Shown here piece after piece: positions 5,974 through 13,033 of a stretch of 13,948 nucleotides of DNA. A program made the position numbers and the translations under genes. The DNA is taken from the NCBI GenBank assembly GCA_964553125.1, contig CAZKJW010000061.1:1-13948 (forward strand), in the 5' to 3' direction. Numbering within the stretch: the first letter of the stretch is position 1; every line of letters begins with the position of its first letter. The notes under the pieces were generated by a model. It was given only the letters and a program-made list of their open reading frames with translations. It had not been told where the DNA came from and made no database searches. This stretch comes from Aphodomonas sp964553125. Its GTDB lineage: Bacteria > Bacillota > Clostridia > Christensenellales > Aristaeellaceae.

Positions 5974-6612
5974 ATGGATAAGCCAATCAATACACTCAGC
6001 CTTACCGGCCGCATTGCCGAAATGCCGGCCTTCAGCCACGACGTTTTCGGAGAATCGTTTTATCAGCTGACGCTCGCCGTGCCGCGCCTTTCGGGCGTGA
6101 ACGACATGCTGCCCGTGACGGCAAGCGAGCGGCTGCTGGAGCTGGTCAACCCGCAGCCGGATATGCTTGTGCATCTGGAGGGGCAGGTGCGCTCCTACAA
6201 CAAAATGGTGGACGGCGTGGGGCGGCTGCTCATCACGGCTTTCGCGCAGCGCCTGTGCGTGCCGGAAACGGACGAAAACCCGAACGTCGTCTCGCTTTCG
6301 GGCGCGCTGTGCAAGCCCTCGGCGTATCGCACCACGCCCTTCGGCCGCGAAATTGCTGATATGATGCTCGCCGTCAACCGCGCTTTCGGCAAGAGCGACT
6401 ATATCCCCTGCATCGCGTGGGGACGCAACGCGCGCTTCGCCGCGCGGCTTGCGGTGGGCGATCACATCGCCGTGGAGGGCCGCCTGCAGAGCCGACCCTA
6501 CCAGAAGCAGCTTTCCGACGGCACGGTGCTGGAGAAAATCGCCTACGAGGTCAGCGTCAGCCGGCTGGAAACAAAGCCCGCCGCCGAGATGGAGGATGCA
6601 AAAATCGAATGA
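5974..6612 (+). CDS. SSB-like protein with two OB folds
   Basis: A 212-residue protein with two tandem single-strand-binding (SSB/PriB-type) OB folds. The first (about residues 3-95) runs from INTLSLTGRIAEMP to RLLITAFAQRL and is divergent. The second (about 105-200) keeps more of the SSB pattern: VVSLSGALCKP, GREIADMMLAVNR, YIPCIAWGRNARFA and DHIAVEGRLQSR. It lacks the acidic tail DDDIPF of true SSB, so it is not the replicative SSB. Similar proteins are annotated as single-stranded DNA-binding proteins in Clostridia, with no well-defined role that I know. ATG 5974 is favoured over an upstream TTG because GAGAGG (5961-5966) is correctly placed. It is cotranscribed with the deacetylase gene and ends at a strong terminator. 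Confidence 0.85.
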   Translation: MDKPINTLSLTGRIAEMPAFSHDVFGESFYQLTLAVPRLSGVNDMLPVTASERLLELVNPQPDMLVHLEGQVRSYNKMVDGVGRLLITAFAQRLCVPETDENPNVVSLSGALCKPSAYRTTPFGREIADMMLAVNRAFGKSDYIPCIAWGRNARFAARLAVGDHIAVEGRLQSRPYQKQLSDGTVLEKIAYEVSVSRLETKPAAEMEDAKIE

Positions 6613-6641
6613 GCCGCCGGCCGGCCCTTTCCGGCGGCACG

Positions 6642-6683
6642 CGCGGAGCGCCCTGATTTTCCGGCGCTTCGCGTTTTTCTTTT
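6642..6683 (+). terminator. Terminator of the deacetylase/SSB-like operon
   Basis: An 11-pair stem (6642-6652 with 6663-6673, one G-U) with a 10-base loop is followed by TTTTTCTTTT. A second GC-rich hairpin without a T run (6613-6620 with 6631-6638) lies just before it, right after the stop codon. Confidence 0.9.
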
Positions 6684-6721
6684 CCGCGCCCTGCGCGGAG
6701 AAAACACGCGCGCATTCGCAC

Positions 6722-6749
6722 TTGAAAAAAACGCGCCGCCCCGTATAAT
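6722..6749 (+). promoter_or_regulatory. Promoter of the carboxypeptidase operon
   Basis: TTGAAA (6722-6727), a 16-base spacer and a perfect TATAAT (6744-6749). It follows the preceding terminator directly and gives a leader of about 38 bases before the start codon. Confidence 0.82.
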
Positions 6750-6793
6750 AGAAACATAAAAGCATCAAGTATTGCAAAACGGGAGGCTGGCAG

Positions 6794-8293
6794 ATGGAAC
6801 TTGCACAGGCAATCGAAAAACTGAGCGCGCTTCAGCGCAAAATCTCCGCTTATAACCACGCGATGGGCGTTCTGTATTATGACGGCGCGACGGCCGCGCC
6901 CGCGGGCAGCGCGCAGAACCGCGGCGAAACGATGTCGATTCTGTCCGAGGCGGAATACCTCATGGCGACCGGCGAGGAGACGGTCGAACTGCTCGACTTC
7001 CTTTATGCCCATAACGACGAACTGACCGCCAAGCAGCAGCGCATCGTGGAAATCATGCGCAAGGATCTGGAAGAAATGCGCTGCATTCCGCAGGAGGAAT
7101 ACGTCGCCGCTTCCAAGCTGATGGCCGAATCGACCGCCGCATGGCACGAAGCGAAGCCCAAGAGCGATTTCTCGATTTTTGCGCCGTATCTGGAAAAGGT
7201 GATTGAAACCAAAAAGCGCTTCGCGCGCTATGTCAAGCCGGACATGGATCCCTACGCCTATTACCTCGATCTTTTCGAGCCGGGTCTGACGCCCGAGAAG
7301 TGCGATGAATTCTTCGCCGCGCTCCGCGCGCGCGTGGTGCCGCTGCTGCGGCGCGTTCAGGCGGCAAAGCAGGTGGACGCGTCGTTCCTGACGGGCGATT
7401 TCCCGCTGGAGGCGCAGCGCAAGCTGTCCGACCGGCTGATGGAAGCGCTGCGCATCGACCGCAATCACTGCGCCATCGGCGAGACGGAGCATCCCTTCAC
7501 CACCAACTTCACCAAGCAGGATGTGCGCATCACCACGCACTACTACCCCGACAACGCCGTCTCCTCCATGTACAGCGTCATCCATGAAGGCGGGCACGCG
7601 CTCTACGAGCTGCACACGGCCGATGAGGATATGTACAACGGCCTTGGCGGCGGCGTTTCCATGGGCGTGCATGAAAGCCAGTCGCGCTTCTACGAAAACA
7701 TCATCGGCCGCAGCCGCGGCTTTGTGGCCTTCATTGCGCCGCAGCTGCGCGAACTGTTCCCCGAAAAGCTGGGCGGTGTGTCCGACGACGCGCTCTACCG
7801 CGCGGTCAACCGCTGCGAAGCGAGCCTTGTGCGCACGGAAGCGGACGAGCTGACCTATTCGCTGCACATCATGGTGCGCTACGAAATCGAAAAGCAGCTC
7901 TTTGCGGACAAGCTGACCGTTGCGGAGATTCCGCAGGAATGGAACCGGCTCTATCAGCAGTATCTCGGCGTTACGCCCTCCTGCGACCGCGAAGGCTGCC
8001 TGCAGGATTCGCACTGGTCGGACGGCAGCTTCGGCTATTTCCCGTCCTACGCGCTCGGCTCCGCCTATGGCGCGCAGATGCTCGCCCGGATGCGCGAGAC
8101 GGTGGAAGTGGAAGCCTGCGAAAAGACCGGAAACCTTGCGCCCGTCAACGACTGGCTCTGCGAAAACATCTGGCAGTACGGCTGCCTGTACAAGCCCGCC
8201 CAGCTGCTTGAGCGCGTGTTCAAGGCGCCGTTCGACCCGAATTACTATCTCGACTACCTTGAGGCCAAGTTTACGGAGATTTACGGGCTATGA
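6794..8293 (+). CDS. Carboxypeptidase, peptidase family M32
   Basis: A 499-residue zinc metallocarboxypeptidase of the thermostable carboxypeptidase Taq type, full family length. These cytoplasmic enzymes remove C-terminal residues from peptides and recycle amino acids. M32 signatures are all visible: HPF (residues 233-235), DVRIT (243-247), the zinc motif HEGGH (264-268) and HESQSR (293-298), whose Glu is the third ligand. DPYAYYLDLFEPG (152-164) is another conserved block. GGGAGG (6781-6786) sits seven bases before the ATG. The last codons overlap the lipid-kinase gene by 4 bases (ATGA), so the two are translationally coupled although their functions look unrelated. Confidence 0.96.
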   Translation: MELAQAIEKLSALQRKISAYNHAMGVLYYDGATAAPAGSAQNRGETMSILSEAEYLMATGEETVELLDFLYAHNDELTAKQQRIVEIMRKDLEEMRCIPQEEYVAASKLMAESTAAWHEAKPKSDFSIFAPYLEKVIETKKRFARYVKPDMDPYAYYLDLFEPGLTPEKCDEFFAALRARVVPLLRRVQAAKQVDASFLTGDFPLEAQRKLSDRLMEALRIDRNHCAIGETEHPFTTNFTKQDVRITTHYYPDNAVSSMYSVIHEGGHALYELHTADEDMYNGLGGGVSMGVHESQSRFYENIIGRSRGFVAFIAPQLRELFPEKLGGVSDDALYRAVNRCEASLVRTEADELTYSLHIMVRYEIEKQLFADKLTVAEIPQEWNRLYQQYLGVTPSCDREGCLQDSHWSDGSFGYFPSYALGSAYGAQMLARMRETVEVEACEKTGNLAPVNDWLCENIWQYGCLYKPAQLLERVFKAPFDPNYYLDYLEAKFTEIYGL

Positions 8294-9189
8294 AAAAGCT
8301 GCTGCTGATTCTCAACCCCAATGCGGGAACGCAGAAAGCGCGCCGGGTGCTGGCGAATATCGTGGCGCTGTTTGGCGAGTACGGCTATCTGTCCACCGTG
8401 TGCGTCACGGCCAAGCGCGGAGACGCCGTCGATTTTGCGCGGGATTACGGCGGCGAGCATGATCTCGTCGTCACCTCGGGCGGCGACGGCACGCTCAACG
8501 AGACGATCACCGGCCTCATGCGCGGCGGCCACGCCACGCCGATCGGATACATTCCGGCGGGCAGCACGAACGACTTTGCCGCGAGCCTCGGGCTTTCCTC
8601 CGATATTCTGCGCGCTGCGCGCGATATCATGGAAGGCCAGCCGCAGGCGCTGGACGTGGGCCGTTTTCAGGACAGGTATTTCAGCTATACCGCGTCCTTC
8701 GGCGCGTTTACGTCCACGTCGTATTCCACGCCGCAGAACGTCAAGAACGTGCTCGGGCACGCGGCGTATGTGCTGGAGGGCATCAAGGATCTGCCCAATA
8801 TCCGCCCGCAGAACGTCTGCCTCGAAGCCGACGGCCAGATTTACGACGGCGATTTCCTTTTCGGCGCGGTGTGCAACTCCACGTCGCTCGGCGGCGTGCT
8901 CAAGCTGGCCCCCGGCATGGTGGATATGAACGACGGCCTTTTTGAAGCGCTGCTCATCCGCAACCCCGGCAACGCCATGGAGCTGCAGTCGATCATCTCC
9001 GCGCTCACCTCGCGCAAATACGACAACCCCATGCTCACCTTCGTGCGCGCCTCCAAGCTCGTCTTTCAGGCCGACCCGGCCATGCCGTGGACGCTGGACG
9101 GCGAATACGCCGAGGGCGCGGAGTGCATCACCGTGGAAAACATGCACGGCGCGATCCGCCTCATGACCCCGAAGCCGGAGAACGCATAA
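8290..9189 (+). CDS. Diacylglycerol/lipid kinase family protein (YegS/DgkB-like)
   Basis: A 299-residue cytoplasmic lipid kinase of the DAGK catalytic-domain family. The nucleotide-binding motif GGDGT is at residues 64-68, preceded by NPNAG (9-13) and followed by PAGSTNDFA (89-97), a variant of the usual PxGTxNDFA. The C-terminal beta-sandwich contains SLGG, LAPGMVDMNDGLFE and WTLDGEYAEG. In Gram-positive bacteria such enzymes (DgkB) return diacylglycerol from lipoteichoic acid synthesis to phosphatidic acid; others act on sphingosine-like or undecaprenyl lipids, and the substrate cannot be fixed here. The gene starts inside the M32 stop codon (ATGA overlap) and depends on coupling, with only a weak GGAG upstream. 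It ends at an unusual hairpin that also covers the next gene's ribosome binding site. Confidence 0.92.
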   Translation: MKKLLLILNPNAGTQKARRVLANIVALFGEYGYLSTVCVTAKRGDAVDFARDYGGEHDLVVTSGGDGTLNETITGLMRGGHATPIGYIPAGSTNDFAASLGLSSDILRAARDIMEGQPQALDVGRFQDRYFSYTASFGAFTSTSYSTPQNVKNVLGHAAYVLEGIKDLPNIRPQNVCLEADGQIYDGDFLFGAVCNSTSLGGVLKLAPGMVDMNDGLFEALLIRNPGNAMELQSIISALTSRKYDNPMLTFVRASKLVFQADPAMPWTLDGEYAEGAECITVENMHGAIRLMTPKPENA

Positions 9190-9196
9190 AAAAACG

Positions 9197-9252
9197 AATC
9201 CTTCTTCCATTTTCCGGACATGCTTTTTCCGGAGAGGAAGGAGGATTTTTTT
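9197..9252 (+). terminator. Terminator hairpin that contains the next gene's ribosome binding site
   Basis: AATCCTTCTTCC (9197-9208) pairs with GGAAGGAGGATT (9236-9247) over 12 bases with one G-U; inside, TCCGGA occurs twice and can pair. The stem is followed by T to 9252, giving a classical terminator for the lipid kinase gene. The right arm is also the GGAAGGAGG ribosome binding site of the M23 gene, whose ATG follows at 9253. A full-length transcript would therefore hide that site in the stem. Confidence 0.85.
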
Positions 9253-9810
9253 ATGTTCGTTTCCAAGTGGGAGCGCCTGCGCTTCTGGGTTTCGCTGGCG
9301 GCGTGCGCGGCGATCGTCGCCGGGTGCGCCGTGTGGACGCGCGCCGACGACCGGCGGGAAGCGCCGGCGCTGGCGCAGACCGCGCAGGACGGCGCGGCGG
9401 AGCCGCTTCTGACGCGCCCTGCGTCCGGCGAAATTCTGCGCGGGTTTTCGCGGCAGAGCTTTGACGAAACGCTTCGCTGCTTCGGCGCGCACGAGGCGGT
9501 GGACGTCGCCGCGCGGGCGAACGAGCCGGTGCTTGCGGCGCTGGACGGCACGGTCACGGCGGCGCGGCGCGACAGGCTGCTCGGCGGCGTTGCGGAGGTG
9601 ACGAGCGCGGACGGCGTCGTGTGCCGCTATGCGGCGCTGAAATGGCCGCTCGCCGTTTCCGTGGGTGACGCGGTGACGGCGGGGCAGACGCTGGGCGTCG
9701 TTGGAAGCGCGCCGTGCGAGGCGGCGCTTGCGCCGCATGTTCACTTTGTCATGGAAAAAAACGGCGAACCCGTCGGGCCGCAATTTGCGACCGGGGCGGA
9801 TTCGCCGTGA
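9253..9810 (+). CDS. M23 (LytM) domain protein, SpoIIQ-like
   Basis: A 185-residue surface protein. A basic N-terminus and a hydrophobic stretch (about residues 11-28) anchor it; VAGC (22-25) could instead be a lipobox, so transmembrane and lipoprotein forms are both possible. A short linker leads to an M23 domain from about residue 58. All four zinc and catalytic residues of LytM endopeptidases are present: H80 and D84 in HEAVD, and H162 and H164 in HVH. The block EPVLAALDGTVTAARRDRLL followed by a domain ending EKNGEPVGP resembles clostridial SpoIIQ, which links forespore and mother cell during engulfment. I chose ATG 9253 rather than ATG 9220 because GGAAGGAGG lies eight bases upstream. 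It is convergent with the GNAT gene, 7 bases away. Confidence 0.82.
   Translation: MFVSKWERLRFWVSLAACAAIVAGCAVWTRADDRREAPALAQTAQDGAAEPLLTRPASGEILRGFSRQSFDETLRCFGAHEAVDVAARANEPVLAALDGTVTAARRDRLLGGVAEVTSADGVVCRYAALKWPLAVSVGDAVTAGQTLGVVGSAPCEAALAPHVHFVMEKNGEPVGPQFATGADSP
9755..9808 (-). terminator. Possible minus-strand terminator inside the M23 gene end
   Basis: Read on the minus strand, ACGGCGAA (9801-9808) and TTCGCCGT (9761-9768) pair over 8 bases and are followed by six T (9755-9760). It would end the acetyltransferase message 10 to 60 bases past its stop codon, within the coding sequence of the convergent gene. The 32-base loop is long, which lowers confidence. Confidence 0.45.
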
Positions 9811-9817
9811 AACCTTC

Positions 9818-10357
9818 TCAAAGGAGCTTGTCAAGGAATCGCGGGCAGCGCGCATGAAGAATCGCGATCAGCTCGCGGAACGCGTCCGCGCGAAGCTCGC
9901 CGCCGGTACACACCACCTCGAAGCGGTCTTCCATCAGGAACGTATAGCGCCCCGTTTCGTGGAAGCCGTTGCGCAGATAGAACTTCCTGCGCCGGATGCG
10001 CTGCTCGAGGTTTTCCGCTTTTTCGTCGATTTCCTCAAAGTCCAGAATGATTTGCAGCCGGGGATACGCCTCCCTCAGCGCGCGAAGCGCCGCGGCGCCG
10101 TAGCCCTTGGAGCGCATCTGCGCGTCAACGGCGAGAAAGTAAACATAGCCGCAGACGGCGTTTTTCAAAAGGACGGTGAACCCCACCGGCGTTTTCTCGT
10201 CGTACAGGCCGAGGATTTCCGTGTCCGTATCGCGCGCAAAATCGAAAAGCTCCTCCATGCTCATGCGTTCCGACGGCGGAAAGGCTTCGGTGTTGATCCG
10301 CTCAAAGCATCCGATGTCCGGGCTTTCCGGCGTGAGGCGCGCAAGCGTCAGTTCCAT
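9818..10357 (-). CDS. GNAT-family N-acetyltransferase
   Basis: A 179-residue acetyltransferase of the GNAT fold, which moves an acetyl group from acetyl-CoA to an amine. The acetyl-CoA-binding motif is VYFLAVDAQMRSKGYGAAAL (residues 72-91), with the pyrophosphate loop RSKGYG. The later segment RKFYLRNGFHETGRYTFLM (residues 124-142) is the usual final strand-helix region with FYLRNGF. The early PPSERM and the acidic EEIDEKAENLEQRI stretch resemble a GNAT subgroup common in gut Firmicutes, but the substrate is not predictable. The start follows an AAGGAGAC-like site. The gene lies after the proS terminator, with no clear promoter of its own in the short space between, so it may depend on readthrough. 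Confidence 0.87.
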   Translation of the reverse strand: MELTLARLTPESPDIGCFERINTEAFPPSERMSMEELFDFARDTDTEILGLYDEKTPVGFTVLLKNAVCGYVYFLAVDAQMRSKGYGAAALRALREAYPRLQIILDFEEIDEKAENLEQRIRRRKFYLRNGFHETGRYTFLMEDRFEVVCTGGELRADAFRELIAILHARCPRFLDKLL

Positions 10358-10380
10358 ATGCGTGTCTCCTTTGGCTTTTT

Positions 10381-10420
10381 AAGAAGGGAACGCCCGAATG
10401 ATTTTCTCTCGGGCGTTCCC
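10381..10420 (-). terminator. Terminator of proS
   Basis: Arms at 10386-10397 and 10409-10420 pair perfectly over 12 bases around an 11-base loop. On the minus strand the hairpin is followed by TTCTT. It lies between proS and the acetyltransferase gene. Confidence 0.75.
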
Positions 10421-10445
10421 CTGCGTGTTTTTGCTATGGGATTTT

Positions 10446-10467
10446 CCGCGCCGGGCGCGGTTTTTTT
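10446..10467 (+). terminator. Plus-strand terminator at the end of proS
   Basis: CCGCGC (10446-10451) and GCGCGG (10455-10460) form a 6-pair stem with a 3-base loop, followed by seven T. It has the right polarity only on the plus strand, facing into the 3' end of proS, so it would stop antisense transcription coming from the left. On the minus strand it is just a hairpin after the stop codon. Confidence 0.55.
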
Positions 10468-11908
10468 AATACGCCTTCGCGAAATACATCAGCTTCGCCG
10501 CGTGCTTGCCGCAGATGCAGCAGGTGTCGCCGCAGGGCGTCTGATCGAAAGGCATGTTGCGCGTGGTGGCGTTGATGTCGGCCTTGAGCTTTTCCTCGCA
10601 GGCAACGTCGCCGCACCACATGCCCTTGGCAAAGCCGGTCTCTACGGCGGCCTTGAGTTCTTCGTAGTTGTGAACCTCGGTGGTGTGCTCGTCGCGGAAA
10701 TCGCGCGCCTGCTCAAAGAGCGTCTTCTGGATGTTCGCCAGCAGCTCGGTGACGGCGTCCTCCAGCCCTTCCATGGGCAGGGAGAATTTCTCGAACGTGT
10801 CGCGGCGGGCAACCATGACCTGACCGTTTTCCAGATCGCGGGGGCCGACCTCGATGCGCACCGGCACGCCCTTCATTTCCCACTCGTTGAACTTCCAGCC
10901 GGGGCTTACGGTGTCGCGGTCGTCGAACTTGACGCGCATTCCGGCGGCGGTCAGCCGGTCGGCGATGGCCTTCGCGCCTTCCAGCACGCCGGGCTTATGC
11001 GCCGCGATGGGCAGCACGACAACCTGAATCGGCGCAACCTGCGGGGGCAGGCGCAGACCGCGCTCGTCGCCGTGGGTCATGATGATCGCGCCGATAAGGC
11101 GGGTGGAAACGCCCCAGCTCGTCTCCTGCGCGTATTCCAGCTTGCCCTCCTTGCTGAGGAACTGGATGCCGTAGGCTTCGGAGAAGTTGGTGCCGAAGAA
11201 GTGGCTGGTGCCGGCCTGCAGGGCCTTGCCGTCGTGCATCATGGCTTCCATGCTGTACGTTGCGCGCGCGCCGGCGAATTTTTCCTTTTCGCTCTTGCGG
11301 CCGCAATAGACGGGCAGCGCCAGCACGTTCTCCGCGACTTCGCGGTAGACTTCCAGCATCTGCATGGTTTCCTGCTCGGCTTCTTCCACCGTGGCGTGGA
11401 TGGTGTGACCCTCCTGCCAGAGGAACTCGCTCGTGCGCAGGAAGGGGCGGGTGCTCTTTTCCCAGCGCATGACGGAGCACCACTGGTTGTATTTCATCGG
11501 CAGGTCGCGCCAGCTCTGCACCCACTTGGCGTACATGGTGCAGAAGATGGTTTCGCTCGTGGGACGGACGGCCAGCCGCTCCTGAAGCTGCTCCGTGCCC
11601 CCCTGCGTGACCCACGCCACTTCGGGCGCGAAGCCTTCGACATGCTCGGCTTCCTTGAGCATTAGGCTCTCGGGGATGAGCATGGGCATGTAGCAGTTCT
11701 CATGGCCGGTGGCCTTGAAGCGCTTGTCCATCTCCTGCTGGATGCGCTCCCAGATGGCGTAGCCGTAGGGCTTGATGACCATGCAGCCGCGCACGGGCGC
11801 GTAATCGACCAGCCCGGTCTGCAGGATTACGTCAGTGTACCACTGCGAAAAATCCTCGCTGCGGGGCGTGATGTGCTGCACAAATTCCTGTTCGTTTTTC
11901 TTTGCCAT
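10466..11908 (-). CDS. proS: Prolyl-tRNA synthetase (archaeal/eukaryote-type, no editing insert)
   Basis: A 480-residue class II synthetase that charges tRNA-Pro. It is the short form without the INS editing domain of the E. coli enzyme. Class II motif 2 is visible in RPFLRTSEFLWQEGHT and motif 3 in HGDERGLRLPP; the C-terminal part carries a Cys-rich zinc-binding region (CGDVACEEKL, then CGDTCCICGKH) and ends in the Tyr typical of this class. The ATG at 11908 is chosen because GGAGG (11917-11921 on the minus strand) is eight bases upstream and the family N-terminus begins there; the longer reading frame to 12004 runs into the riboswitch. Expression is controlled by a T-box leader. The form is found in Clostridia and Bacteroidetes among bacteria. 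Confidence 0.97.
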   Translation of the reverse strand: MAKKNEQEFVQHITPRSEDFSQWYTDVILQTGLVDYAPVRGCMVIKPYGYAIWERIQQEMDKRFKATGHENCYMPMLIPESLMLKEAEHVEGFAPEVAWVTQGGTEQLQERLAVRPTSETIFCTMYAKWVQSWRDLPMKYNQWCSVMRWEKSTRPFLRTSEFLWQEGHTIHATVEEAEQETMQMLEVYREVAENVLALPVYCGRKSEKEKFAGARATYSMEAMMHDGKALQAGTSHFFGTNFSEAYGIQFLSKEGKLEYAQETSWGVSTRLIGAIIMTHGDERGLRLPPQVAPIQVVVLPIAAHKPGVLEGAKAIADRLTAAGMRVKFDDRDTVSPGWKFNEWEMKGVPVRIEVGPRDLENGQVMVARRDTFEKFSLPMEGLEDAVTELLANIQKTLFEQARDFRDEHTTEVHNYEELKAAVETGFAKGMWCGDVACEEKLKADINATTRNMPFDQTPCGDTCCICGKHAAKLMYFAKAY

Positions 11909-11931
11909 GGTTTTTGCCTCCAAATTCCGAT

Positions 11932-12151
11932 AAAAAAATACGCCGCGCCCCACTGCCGGGACGAAGGCGCGCTTCGCGGTACCACCCTGCTTGACGCGCC
12001 GCACGCGCGTCCGCTCTTTTTGCTGGCCCGCTACCGGAGGCCACCCGCGTCATGACCATGGCAGGCCGGCAGCGGCGTCGCCCCCGCGCGCTTTCACCGC
12101 ACGCGCGCTCTCTGCAGAGGGCTGGCAGAACCGCTTTCCTGCCCATGACAA
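11932..12151 (-). promoter_or_regulatory. T-box riboswitch, proS leader
   Basis: The conserved T-box AGGGTGGTACCGCG is present on the minus strand at 11975-11988. Upstream are the other expected parts: a stem I base (12144-12149 with 12049-12054, then 12138-12143 with 12060-12065), the AGAGAG motif (12108-12113), the distal loop GGTGAAAG (12091-12098) and a stem III just before the T-box. Downstream a terminator stem (11966-11971 with 11944-11949) and a T run (11932-11938) complete the switch. Uncharged tRNA should stabilise the antiterminator and allow proS transcription. A proline specifier is expected; CCG is a candidate but I could not fix the specifier loop. Confidence 0.93.
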
Positions 12152-12157
12152 GCACCC

Positions 12158-12186
12158 ATTATAGCGGGAAACGCGCAAAAAGTAAA
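12158..12186 (-). promoter_or_regulatory. Promoter of the T-box-proS transcript
   Basis: On the minus strand TTTACT (12181-12186), a 17-base spacer and a perfect TATAAT (12158-12163) place the transcript start near 12151, just ahead of T-box stem I. Confidence 0.8.
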
Positions 12187-12248
12187 GGGGCGGCGGATTT
12201 TTTCGGGCCGCCCTGCGGCCATGAACGCAGCCGCCTGCAAAAAACGAA
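12187..12248. other. Space between divergent proS and deoC promoters
   Basis: Together with the T-box leader this makes about 400 bases without a protein gene. The part between the two promoters holds one 7-pair GC hairpin (12188-12194 with 12207-12213) and no open reading frame or T run. I see no other function in it. Confidence 0.6.
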
Positions 12249-12277
12249 TTGACATTACCGCGCAAAAAAACGATAAT
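12249..12277 (+). promoter_or_regulatory. Promoter of deoC
   Basis: Perfect TTGACA (12249-12254), a 17-base spacer and GATAAT (12272-12277, five of six consensus bases). It is divergent from the proS promoter. No operator-like palindrome is visible next to it. Confidence 0.82.
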
Positions 12278-12314
12278 AGAACCATACGACTATCATCTGC
12301 AAGGAGGCACCCCC

Positions 12315-12971
12315 ATGAAACCCATCAGCAAATATGTCGATCATACGCAGCTCAAGCCGGCCGCCCAGCGCGCCGCCATTGAAAAGCTCTGCCGCGAGGC
12401 CGCCGAAATGGACACCGCGTCCGTGTGCGTCAACCCCTATTATGTGCCGCTGGCTAAGGAGCTGCTCAAGGATACCGATGTGAAGGTCTGCACCGTGATC
12501 GGCTTCCCTCTCGGCCAGAACACGCCCGCAGTGAAGGTGTTCGAGACCGAGCAGGCATATAACGACGGCTGCGACGAATTCGACATGGTGATCAACATCG
12601 GCGCGCTCAAGGACGGCATGAACGACTACGTCCGCGACGAAATCGCCGCCGTCGTCAAGGCCGCGAAGGGTCGCCTTGTCAAGGTCATCATCGAAACGTT
12701 CCTGCTCACCGACGAAGAAAAGGCGCGCGTGGTCAAGCTCGCGTGCGAGGCGGGTGCAAACTTCGTCAAGACCTGCACCGGCTTCTCCGGCGGCGCGGCC
12801 AACGTTCACGACGTGGCGCTGATGAAGGCCAACGTGACCGGCGGCGTCGAGGTCAAGGCTTCCGCGGGCATCCGCTCCTATGCGGACGCGAAGGCGCTCA
12901 TCGAGGCCGGCGCGACGCGGCTGGGCACCTCTGCGGGCGCGGTCATCATCGAAGAAAGCAAAAACGCCTGA
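12315..12971 (+). CDS. deoC: Deoxyribose-phosphate aldolase
   Basis: A 218-residue class I aldolase that splits 2-deoxyribose 5-phosphate into glyceraldehyde 3-phosphate and acetaldehyde, the last step of deoxynucleoside breakdown. It has the short bacterial length. Visible family elements are DHTQLKP (residues 9-15), the catalytic Asp in EFDMVINIG (D90), Lys in VKTCTGFSGG (K152) and the Schiff-base Lys in VKASAGIRS (K181); these correspond to D102, K167 and K201 of the E. coli enzyme. AAGGAGG (12301-12307) lies seven bases before the ATG. It has its own promoter and a terminator, and no other deo gene is in the window, so it appears as a single transcription unit. Confidence 0.96.
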   Translation: MKPISKYVDHTQLKPAAQRAAIEKLCREAAEMDTASVCVNPYYVPLAKELLKDTDVKVCTVIGFPLGQNTPAVKVFETEQAYNDGCDEFDMVINIGALKDGMNDYVRDEIAAVVKAAKGRLVKVIIETFLLTDEEKARVVKLACEAGANFVKTCTGFSGGAANVHDVALMKANVTGGVEVKASAGIRSYADAKALIEAGATRLGTSAGAVIIEESKNA

Positions 12972-12981
12972 AAACAAACAA

Positions 12982-13033
12982 AGCGCCGCGCGAGGGCTTT
13001 TCCGCTTTGCCAAAGCCCCCGCGCAGCTTTTTT
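12982..13033 (+). terminator. Terminator of deoC
   Basis: GGGCTTT (12994-13000) pairs with AAAGCCC (13012-13018), extended after one mismatch by GCGCG with CGCGC and then by AGC with GCT, followed by six T. It lies only 27 bases before the next start codon. Confidence 0.85.

Noticed and set aside
4094..5986. A 630-codon open frame on the minus strand
   Set aside because: It covers three well-supported plus-strand units and two of their terminators, and its translation is low-complexity Arg/Ala/His-rich with no recognisable domain.
9701..11665. A 654-codon open frame on the plus strand
   Set aside because: It runs antisense through the acetyltransferase and proS genes, has no family motif, and is the open antisense frame expected from GC-rich codon use.
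11909..12004. Longer proS N-terminus starting at 12004
   Set aside because: The extension reads through the T-box and its terminator and is not proline-synthetase-like; the ATG at 11908 has a well-placed GGAGG.
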